Below, in pieces: positions 1 to 7,400 of a stretch of DNA of 34,358 nucleotides; the first letter of the stretch is position 1; the number at the start of each line of letters is the position of its first letter. Below the pieces are notes generated by a model. That model worked only from the letters and a program-made list of their open reading frames with translations, was not told the origin of the DNA and ran no database searches. Source of the stretch: Desulfobacteraceae bacterium (GTDB taxonomy: Bacteria > Desulfobacterota > Desulfobacteria > Desulfobacterales > Desulfobacteraceae); the NCBI GenBank assembly GCA_024225635.1, contig JAAEMK010000778.1:1-34358 (forward strand), given 5' to 3'. A program made the position numbers and the translations under genes.

Positions 1-124
1 AACACCTGTTTAACACCTGCTAAAAATAGTACAGACTAGTCATGGCTGTTGATTATCGGTTCTCACCAGACCATTAAAGTGAGATTAAATAATTTTTTCC
101 AATTTTCAAAGAGCGAAATGTGAG

Positions 125-1090
125 ATGAATCTGGAAGAATTGAAAAATATTATGCACACGCTGTTGCAAAAAGGCGAAAAGATTGCGTGTATTATTGCCA
201 CCATGGGAACAACCGATTCTTTCGGCATTGATAACCTTGAGTATATTGTCAAACTGCGTGATGAACTTGTGAAGCAGTATAACCTGCCCTACAAACCCCA
301 TATCCATGCCGACGCCGTTATTGGATGGGCATTTGCATTTTTCAACAATTATGATTTTGAAAACAATCCCATGGACTTCACGGCTCGCACGCTTGACTCG
401 CTATGGGATACGCAGGATAAACTGATGCAGATCGGTCTTTCAGATTCCATCGGACTGGATTTTCATAAAACAGGGTACTGTCCGTATATTTCAAGCCTTT
501 TTCTCTGTCGCGACTCTGCCGATTTCAATCTTATCATCCGAGAGGGGGAATCAATGCCCTATCTGTTTCGGTATGGTCATTATCACCCAGGCATATTTAC
601 TATGGAGACATCCCGTTCCGGCGGTGCGGTGCTTGCGGCATTAGCCAACCTGAAACTGCTCGGCAAGGATGGCTATCGGTCAATTCTCGGACATATTGTG
701 ACCATGGTCGGGATATTGCGATCACGAATTGAACGTGTTCCGTATGCTTGTATGGTAAACGATTATAATCATGGGCCAGTGACACTCTTCAGGATTTATC
801 CCGACGGTGTGGATGCCAAAACCGCCTACCTTGAAGAATCCACGACACCTGAACTCGCAGGGCAACTCACGGCTCACAACGAATATAATCGAAAGCTCCA
901 TGCCGTGCTTCTTCGACAGATGGAACGCGGATTTGGTGTAGCACTTTCTCTGACAGAACGCTACCGAATGACCTCCTATGGAAAACCGATTCTCGCTATT
1001 AAATCATATATCATGTCACCTTTTGTTGATGTTGCGGTGATGGAAAAACTTCTCAACTGCATTGAGGAAGCCCGGAAAGAAGTTGAGTAA
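125..1090 (+). pseudogene. PLP-dependent amino acid decarboxylase (group II), 5'-truncated
   Basis: The 321 residues match the central and C-terminal part of group II pyridoxal-phosphate decarboxylases (glutamate, tyrosine and aromatic amino acid decarboxylase relatives). Visible marks are the HADA motif with the cofactor-binding Asp near residue 63 and the DFHKTG motif with the Schiff-base Lys near residue 115, followed by the C-terminal domain. Family members are usually about 450-600 residues, and the N-terminal part that forms much of the PLP and substrate pocket is missing. The frame is closed upstream by TAA at 86-88, and the ATG at 125 has no good ribosome binding site. A second frame (about 40-120) reads into the same point and then hits TGA at 121-123, so a small frameshift on top of the truncation is possible. 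It is probably a non-functional remnant. The substrate cannot be assigned. Confidence 0.75.
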
Positions 1091-1430
1091 CTTGTATGAG
1101 AGGAGGAGATCAGTCTAAAAACTTCTTTTCATCACCCATTTTTTTTGGAGGGGATTAATGATCGGATCGGTCCCGTTCATCATTATATTCCTGTGCATTG
1201 TCTCCCTGGTAATGGCACCGAGAAAAGGCTGGAAAGGATCAAACCAAAAAGAATGAGGCCTAGGATGAGAATAGACAGTTTTCCGTTAAAGGACCAAATA
1301 AAATGTTAAAAATAGATTGTCAAATCATGTCATATTTGATACCGGATGAGTGTTATCCGACAATGGAGATAGGCAGAAACAAATTGCGCAACATCTGTTC
1401 GGGACTAAAACGGATTGAAGGAAAGCATTT
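1091..1430. other. Intergenic stretch between decarboxylase remnant and small exported protein
   Basis: Apart from the 32-residue membrane peptide at 1158-1256, no supported gene is seen. A 54-codon frame starting at 1303 overlaps the next gene in another frame, has no recognisable family and lacks a convincing ribosome binding site, so it is not called. The A+T-rich sequence and lack of clear signals fit an eroding region. Confidence 0.4.
1158..1256 (+). CDS. Small single-pass membrane protein, 32 residues
   Basis: This short reading frame starts at an ATG preceded by a strong Shine-Dalgarno stretch (TTGGAGGGG, about 6 bases upstream). It encodes one hydrophobic helix of about 17 residues (roughly residues 3-20), followed by a basic tail with Arg-Lys-Gly-Trp-Lys. 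That charge distribution suggests the tail stays in the cytoplasm. It sits about 70 bases after the decarboxylase remnant, in the same direction. Small peptides of this shape often serve as accessory subunits of transporters, but no partner transporter is present, so a function is not assigned. It could equally be the surviving end of a deleted membrane transporter gene. Confidence 0.4.
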   Translation: MIGSVPFIIIFLCIVSLVMAPRKGWKGSNQKE

Positions 1431-1715
1431 ATGCCAAATAAATCTATATCATCTATTTTATTTCTAATATTTATTGGTTTGAACTGTTACGGTACGATTT
1501 CTTATGCAGAAAATCCCCATTTGGTCTTAAGTATACAAGATCTAACTTGGCTTTCTTGCGAACCTAATGAGAATATAGATAAGGTGATCGAGACATTACG
1601 GAACACCTACAGAATTGACATGAGTTCCATGGAATATGCAGGACTCAATTCCTATGTTGCCGGCGACCCCACGCCAGCCATTATTCACTTTACACCACAA
1701 GCTTGGAGATTCTGA
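1431..1715 (+). CDS. Small exported hypothetical protein
   Basis: The 94-residue product starts with a typical Sec signal peptide: Lys at position 4, a hydrophobic core (residues 8-20) and a probable signal peptidase site after SYA at about residue 26. The mature part of about 68 residues shows no domain that I recognise. A GAAGGAAA Shine-Dalgarno lies 7 bases before the ATG. The protein stops abruptly after a Pro-Gln-Ala-Trp-Arg-Phe end, so it may be a C-terminally shortened version of a larger secreted protein. About 170 bases of A+T-rich sequence without a gene follow. Confidence 0.5.
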   Translation: MPNKSISSILFLIFIGLNCYGTISYAENPHLVLSIQDLTWLSCEPNENIDKVIETLRNTYRIDMSSMEYAGLNSYVAGDPTPAIIHFTPQAWRF

Positions 1716-1885
1716 GAAAACTGCTACCGTTATAAAATTAAAATGGATTCTTATTTAGCGAATACGATATTCAGCATCAAGCTGATATTAACGAAAACAG
1801 CCCGAACCAATAAATTCAGCGACTCCAAAGGGGCGGGCCGCTAATTAAATCGATAAACATATCAATACAGTATTGGAAGAATGGA

Positions 1886-2281
1886 ATGAAAGACTATTTA
1901 AAAAGACACGGCGTGTTCAGTTTAAACGAGCTGATAACAACTGATTTGGCATCGGCAAAAGAATTTTACGGCAAGTTGTTCGGTTGGATTTTCACGGAAA
2001 CAAAGACGATATACGGCAACCCCTACCTGGTGATACACAAAGAGGGAACCGTTGTCGGAGGTATGATGCTCAAAGATGGAAACGTTCCAGACGACGTTAT
2101 ACCATGCTGGGATCCATATATCACAGTTGATGATGTTGAAACATCGGCCAAAAGGGTCGAAAAATTAGGCGGAGAAATTATTCTTCAACCAACAGACATC
2201 CCAAAAGTAGGCCGTTTTTGTGTAATAAAGGATCCGCAAGGAATAAGCCTGAATCTCATAACGTATTCAGATGATAAATGA
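1886..2281 (+). CDS. VOC superfamily (glyoxalase/bleomycin resistance-like) protein
   Basis: The 131-residue protein has the paired beta-alpha-beta-beta-beta layout of the vicinal oxygen chelate fold. The first half has SLNELITTDLASAKEFYGKL followed by the glycine-rich strands, and the second half has ITVDDVETSAKRVEKLGGEI and ends in a KDPQGISLNLI strand typical of this superfamily. Stand-alone members of this length act as glyoxalase-like metalloenzymes, resistance proteins or accessory proteins, so the family is clear but the substrate is not. The ATG lies behind a weak GGAAGAA-type ribosome site. The DUF3786 gene follows within about 50 bases, so the two may be cotranscribed. Confidence 0.85.
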   Translation: MKDYLKRHGVFSLNELITTDLASAKEFYGKLFGWIFTETKTIYGNPYLVIHKEGTVVGGMMLKDGNVPDDVIPCWDPYITVDDVETSAKRVEKLGGEIILQPTDIPKVGRFCVIKDPQGISLNLITYSDDK

Positions 2282-2326
2282 AGAATGGGGGGAGGGGCAA
2301 AAGCAATATATTCCATGGAGAAAAAA

Positions 2327-2929
2327 ATGACGGATTTAATAGACAGAATTTATTTCCAGGACCTAACCGAACGAGATCCGATGGATGTTTGCAGGCGGGC
2401 ATCATGTAAATATGATGCCATGAAGGAGCTTTATATATTGCCTGTATGGGGTGACGATTACGGAATCTTTCCGAATCAGTTAAAGATCAATTGCATGGGT
2501 AATAACACTCAAATTCTGCATGATTATCTTTATCTGTTTATTGTTCATTATCTGCTTAATTCAAAAGAAATTGAACTCTCAAACGAATGGATATCAGAGA
2601 AAGACATTCCAGGAGGCACTACATTCTTCCGTGGTCCTCATGAAATTCCTACAAATTTGATATCGCTCCGATTTAACAATAATATTGATGAATTTAAGAA
2701 AAGATGCGAGCAACTACATGGCATTCCCCTTAACATGGCAGATGCAGCCTACAGTTTCAAAATAACACCCCGAATCCCAGTGGCCGTATTGTATTGGAGA
2801 GGTGACGACGAATTTCCAGCTGAATCGAAAATACTATATGATAAAACCATTGCTGAACATTTAGCGTCTGACATTATTTATGCTTTAGCCGTTGGGGTTT
2901 GCGAAAGATTAAAGGCACCCCTTGACTGA
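2327..2929 (+). CDS. DUF3786 domain-containing protein
   Basis: The sequence matches the DUF3786 family, which is common in sulfate reducers and other anaerobes and has no established function. The marks are the C-terminal block with a WRGDDEFP-like motif, then 'AESKILYDKTIAEHL', and the earlier GGTTFFRGPHEIP segment. The frame is open from an ATG at 2285, but I prefer the ATG at 2327 (product begins MTDLIDR). It has GGAG about 8 bases upstream and gives about 200 residues, the normal family length; 2315 is another option. No signal peptide or membrane helix is seen, so the product is cytoplasmic. It follows the VOC gene closely in the same direction. Confidence 0.75.
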   Translation: MTDLIDRIYFQDLTERDPMDVCRRASCKYDAMKELYILPVWGDDYGIFPNQLKINCMGNNTQILHDYLYLFIVHYLLNSKEIELSNEWISEKDIPGGTTFFRGPHEIPTNLISLRFNNNIDEFKKRCEQLHGIPLNMADAAYSFKITPRIPVAVLYWRGDDEFPAESKILYDKTIAEHLASDIIYALAVGVCERLKAPLD

Positions 2930-2991
2930 AAAGCAATCTTCTAAAAGGAAAGGTTAGTGTGAAAACGTGCAGCTCAAGAAAGGATCGATAA

Positions 2992-3123
2992 ATGAACACA
3001 AAACAAATCCATGTATTTATAAGCCAGGCATGGTCATATTCAGGTCATTATGCCACTTTAGCAGATTGGATTTTCATCGGCTGGAACAATAAAACTGTCG
3101 TTAGTGCTATATGGAAATTATAG
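2992..3123 (+). pseudogene. TIR-like (MTH538/DUF1863 type) protein, internally deleted remnant
   Basis: This 43-residue frame has a good start context (AAAGGAT about 8 bases before the ATG). Its first half, with the motif HVFISQAWSYSGHY, matches the N-terminal strand and helix of the MTH538-like TIR family, the group that includes ThsB-like NAD-linked immune proteins. Its last 15 residues (IGWNNKTVVSAIWKL) resemble the C-terminal end of the same family. The roughly 100 residues normally between them, including the catalytic region, are absent, and the frame joins the two ends without a stop. An in-frame internal deletion is therefore likely, and the remnant should be inactive. It overlaps the start of the SLATT frame. 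TIR-like and SLATT genes are known conflict-system neighbours, so this looks like half of a decayed pair. Confidence 0.6.
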
Positions 3124-3140
3124 AAAGGGCAACTTCAAAA

Positions 3141-3554
3141 ATGGAAGAGGATTTCTTAAAAAATAGACTTGATGATCAAATTGACTGGTATAGCACTAAA
3201 AGCCAAACCAATCAAAAATATTTTAAAAGGTTACGCCTGTTAGAGATCGTCGCTGCTGCACTTATACCTTTTCTTGCAGGTATCGGTTCTTCAATGCCTT
3301 GCTATTCAGTGATTATAGGTGCATTGGGTGTTATTATTGCGGTATCTGCCGGTTCTTCCGCACTTTATAAGTTTCATGAAAATTGGATAGAATATCGAAC
3401 AACGGCCGAAACTTTAAAACATGAAAAATATCTATACCAAACCCGTTGCTCACCCTACGATAAAGATGATGCTTTTTGTAGGCTTGTACAGAGAGTGGAA
3501 GGGTTAATCTCAAAGGAGAACAGCCAGTGGTCACTATCCTCGGAAAAAGAGTGA
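3141..3554 (+). CDS. SLATT/DUF4231 two-helix membrane protein (predicted conflict effector)
   Basis: The protein matches the DUF4231 branch of the SLATT superfamily, defined in nucleotide-signalling and immune gene clusters as membrane effectors thought to form pores. Visible are the N-terminal RLDDQIDWY helix, two adjacent membrane helices (AALIPFLAGIGSS and SVIIGALGVIIAVSAGSSA), and a cytoplasmic helical tail with KFHENWIEYRTTAETLKHEKY and a VQRVEGLISKEN end. The frame is open from an ATG at 3111, but the ATG at 3141 gives the normal N-terminus and has GAAAGGG about 10 bases upstream. The product is 137 residues and looks complete. It lies directly after the TIR-like remnant, which would have been its likely sensor or partner. 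Function is inferred from family and context. Confidence 0.8.
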   Translation: MEEDFLKNRLDDQIDWYSTKSQTNQKYFKRLRLLEIVAAALIPFLAGIGSSMPCYSVIIGALGVIIAVSAGSSALYKFHENWIEYRTTAETLKHEKYLYQTRCSPYDKDDAFCRLVQRVEGLISKENSQWSLSSEKE

Positions 3555-3621
3555 TTTATTCACCTCTCCCCCCCTGGCCTTTCAACAATCCTGCGACACA
3601 AGGACAAACCTGAGAGCTAAA

Positions 3622-3640
3622 CATTATACGTAGTGTAATG
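3622..3640. promoter_or_regulatory. Small inverted repeat upstream of the CHAT gene cluster
   Basis: CATTA and TAATG arms separated by nine bases form a short inverted repeat about 75 bases before the first gene of the three-gene CHAT unit. It is a possible operator. No convincing -35/-10 pair was found beside it. Confidence 0.2.
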
Positions 3641-3714
3641 AATCAATGTCCACCTGATTAATATAACATTCCGCTGATTTTCCCGACTACTTTTATACTG
3701 GAGGCGCCCCCTTA

Positions 3715-4164
3715 ATGGAAATACATGAGCCACCACCGGAAACACCCATGGAAATTGAAGCGGAATCAACCGCGCCTTTATCCAAGACAGATGAAACGCT
3801 GCTGGTAAATTTCGCCAATGATTTTGCGGCCCAGGCGGCCAGGCTGGATGATCTGGCAAAGCAGCTTATCACCCTTTGCATCGCCGTTCCGTCCGTTTAC
3901 GCCGCCGTCCTCAAACTGGTAGCCGGAAGCAAGGCTGTCATGCCCCGGATGGATCTCACCTGTTTTGCAATGGTGGCCTGGCTTCTTGCCTTGGGTCTGT
4001 CATTGGCAAGCCTTCTACCGGAGCGGCATGAAATCGACCCTGACAGCCTGACCGAGATCCGGAATTACTTCAGCGAGAGTGCCAGACGCAAATACCTTTT
4101 CCTATGCTGTGCATGCATTTTCAGCTTCCTCGGCATCACCCTTGCGATATTCAGCATTTTCTGA
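3715..4164 (+). CDS. Three-helix membrane protein of the CHAT/STAND locus
   Basis: No known family is recognised. The 149-residue protein has an acidic, Pro/Glu-rich N-terminal tail (residues 1-30), then an amphipathic helix (about 30-48) and three hydrophobic segments at about 47-70, 82-102 and 127-148. Between the second and third lies a charged loop beginning RHEIDPDSLTEIRNYF. There is no signal peptide, so the N-tail is probably cytoplasmic. A GGAGG lies 10 bases before the ATG. The gene is followed after 18 bases by the zinc-ribbon gene and then the CHAT protein gene, which indicates one transcript. By analogy with other protease-triggered systems it could be the membrane effector or the substrate cleaved by the CHAT protease; this is an inference from position and topology only. 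Confidence 0.65.
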   Translation: MEIHEPPPETPMEIEAESTAPLSKTDETLLVNFANDFAAQAARLDDLAKQLITLCIAVPSVYAAVLKLVAGSKAVMPRMDLTCFAMVAWLLALGLSLASLLPERHEIDPDSLTEIRNYFSESARRKYLFLCCACIFSFLGITLAIFSIF

Positions 4165-4182
4165 CCCAAAGGAGGAACCCCA

Positions 4183-4461
4183 TTGAATGATACCCGGCCC
4201 ATGAAAAAAGAAACCAGAGTGACCCGTTGCGCAAAGTGCAACGAGACGTTCACCTACCGCTTTCAAACAGATTACGGACAAGGTGAAAACCTTATCGTAA
4301 AGATGAGCTGTCCGTTTTGCAGAGAAAAACTGCATGTGGATTTAAGTCCCTACGCTAAAAGCAAAATGGTCAGTTACAGATCATCTGATGAAAACCCGGT
4401 AAATAAAGAGCCTGTCATACTTGACCTGCCACCGGAACTACCGACCTGTATAAGGGAGTAA
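4183..4461 (+). CDS. Small zinc-ribbon protein of the CHAT/STAND locus (TTG start)
   Basis: The 92-residue protein carries two Cys-x-x-Cys knuckles (CAKC near residue 17 and CPFC near residue 43), separated by a short beta-rich stretch, as in zinc ribbons. The C-terminal half is charged and without a recognised fold. The start is TTG at 4183, chosen because a full AAAGGAGG Shine-Dalgarno sits 7 bases upstream; the internal ATG at 4201 has no such site. The stop lies 5 bases before the CHAT gene start, so translation is probably coupled. It may be an adaptor, a nucleic-acid or protein sensor, or a protease substrate. The sequence alone does not decide among these. Confidence 0.6.
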   Translation: MNDTRPMKKETRVTRCAKCNETFTYRFQTDYGQGENLIVKMSCPFCREKLHVDLSPYAKSKMVSYRSSDENPVNKEPVILDLPPELPTCIRE

Positions 4462-4466
4462 CGACC

Positions 4467-7400
4467 ATGCCGCGCCCGACACCATTTATCATAAATCCGC
4501 CTGATGATTTTTTATCCCTGAACCCTGTTCTTTCAGACCTTGCCGAACGGCTGGGCCTAGCCTATGGGCGGCAGGGCAGAGTCGTTGATGATACTCACCT
4601 CCGGGCCGTCGGCACGGCCCTTTGGGAGGCCCTTCAATTGGATGAAGCCTTGGACAAAGCCAAGGAAAAAGCCGGACAGCAGGCCCTTCCAATAATTATC
4701 GATTCAGAAGATGCGGCAGTGCAGGCATTGCCCTGGGAAACCCTGTACCACCCTGACCGGAAAATATTTCTTGGCCGTTCAGCCGGATTTACCCTTACAC
4801 GGCGAAGCCCAGGGCCGCATCCTGATCTGCCTGAACCGGAACAAGGCCCTTTGCGGGTACTGCTGTTCACCTCTTTGCCTGATGATCTGGAAGAAAATGA
4901 GCGCCTGGACGTGGAGGCCGAGCAGGCAGCGGTTCAGGAAGCGCTTCTGGAAAGTGAGCAAAATGGCGAAATCGTTCTGGAAATGCCTGATGACGGGCGG
5001 TTTGAAACCTTGCAGTCCTGTCTGCAGGAATTTAAACCGCATCTGGTTTATCTGAGCGGCCACGGCCAATTTACCCTCGAACGCCACAACGCCAGGGCCT
5101 GGGGCAGTCTGTTGTTTGAAAACCGCAGGGGCCGTAAAAAAACGGTACCGGAAGACAGAATCAGCGAGTGTTTCCAGAATACAGGTGTGCAATTGCTGGT
5201 AATTTCCGCCTGCCTGAGCGCCAAACACCACCCGGACTATCCTGAGAACGGCCTGACCCGGAGGCTGTATCGCAATGGTATCCCTTATGTGGTCGGGATG
5301 CGGGAATCGGTGATGGACAAGGCCGGTATCCGGTTTGCCCACACCCTTCTCAAAAACATTGCCGACAGAAGGCCTGCGGATGTCGCCCTGCAATCCGCCA
5401 GGAAGGCAATTGTCGAACCTGTTGATGAGGATACCTTCAGAGATGCCGGGGACCCGGCCAGGGCCGCCATGTCCCTGGGACAATGGTGTTTACCCCAGAT
5501 GATGAGCCATGACAACAATCAAACCATTATCAGCTGGGAGTTCACTCCCCGGCCCCGGGGATACAGCGACCTGAAAACTATGTTAGGAAAAGTTGCCGTC
5601 CCGGACCGCTTCATCGGACGCCGCAGGGAACTTCGCAGATGGCAAAACGAACTGCGCTACGGCAAACCGGACCGCATGCTCATCACCGGGGCTGGCGGGA
5701 TGGGCAAAACCGCGCTGGCAGGGAAATTAATCGACACTTTGCGCAAGGACGGATACCATGCCTATACATTTTCCCTGCTCCCGGAACATAACTGGCAGGA
5801 TGTGCTGACGGATATGGAATTAGCGCTTGCCGATGACGCCCTTCTCTATAGAAAATTCGAACTTATTCAGTCCAAAGGCCTTTCTCCATCCAAAAAAGCT
5901 GAATACACCCTTAATTTTTTGCTGAAACGCCACAACGAAAAACTAGTCTTATTCTTCGACAACCTGGAATCCGTTCAGGAAGCACAAGCCCCCCATTCCC
6001 TGACCGATGAACCCCTGGCTGTCTGGGTTGATGCGGCCCGGAAAAACGCGGCCCATGGTCTCAAGCTGATCATGACCTCCCGCTGGCGTTTACCGGATTG
6101 GCCGGAAATGGAACATTACCCGGTGGGCCGGCCGATATATGGAGATTATCTTGCGTTCTCCAGGCTTCGCCGGTTATCTGCCGATAAAAAACAATTGCGG
6201 CGGCTCTATCAGGTTTTAGGCGGTAATTTCAGAGCACTTGAATTTTTCGTCACAGCCGCCCGGAGCATGAATATTCAGGATGAAGAAGTCTTTCTCAATA
6301 GCCTGAAAGATGCTGAAGCGGAAATCCAGACCAATATGGCCCTTGCCGAAGTTATCTCACAGCGAAGCGAAAAGGAACGGGAGTTGCTTAACCGCTTAAC
6401 TGCCTACCGGACACCCATCCCCATGGACGGGGTAAAGGTGTTGTACAAAAGTTCCTTTCTGTCCCCTGAAAAGCAAAGGCTCGATGCGGAAGTTGATACA
6501 CTTCTCCAAAAGCTGCTGGACGTCTCACTTGTGGAGCAATACCGTAACGACGTCAGTGAACAAATGGAATACTGCCTTTCTCCGATTGTCCGAAGCTGGC
6601 TGCAAGCCAACCGGGCGGAAGGGCCGGGCCGGGAACTGCTTATTGCCGCTGCTGAATTCCTGCTGTGGCTATGGGAGGAAGATTTAAATATATCATGGCA
6701 GCATCTGATGGAAACCCATCTGGCCCTTAAAGCTGCCGGATTGGACAAAAAAAGAAAAAGGCTCGTCCTGGACTATATAATCGAACCGCTAAACCGTAAC
6801 GGAATGTATCAGCATTTGCTTGATGAATGGTTACTGCCCCTTACCAGAACCGATGACCCTCAGATCTTAGGTGATTCCTATGGTCAAATCGGCAAACAGT
6901 ACTTTCATCTTGGAGACTATGATACAGCCCTCGAACACTTAAAAAAGTCTCTGGCAATAACACAGGAAATCGGGGACAAATCAGGGGAAGGCACGACCCT
7001 GAACAATATTTCACAAATCTATGATGCCCGAGGAGACTATGATACCGCCCTCGAATACTTAAAAAAGTCTCTGGCCATAACACAGGAAGTCGGGGACAAA
7101 TCAGGGGAAGGCACGACCCTGAACAATATTTCACAAATATTCAAGGCACGAGGAGACTATGATACAGCTCTCGAATACTTAAAAAAATCTCTGGCCATTC
7201 AACAGGAAATCGGGGACAAATCAGGGGAAGGCACGACCCTGAACAATATTTCTCAAATATTCAAGGCCCGAGGAGACTATGATACAGCCCTCGAATACTT
7301 AAAAAAGTCTCTGGCCATAAGACAGGAAATTGGGGACAAATCAGGGGAAGGCGCGACCCTGAACAATATTTCTCAAATATTCAAGGCCCGAGGAGACAAT

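Noticed and set aside
24-124. Intact upstream start for the decarboxylase
   Set aside because: All frames leading into position 125 are closed within about 90 bases by TAG (37-39), TAA (86-88) or TGA (121-123), so the full protein cannot be encoded here.
1716-1885. Possible integron attC site after the small exported protein gene
   Set aside because: The G+C-rich CCAAAGGGGCGGGCCGC stretch recalls attC ends, but no matching RYYYAAC and GTRRRY-like core pair was found, and other gaps between genes lack similar sites.
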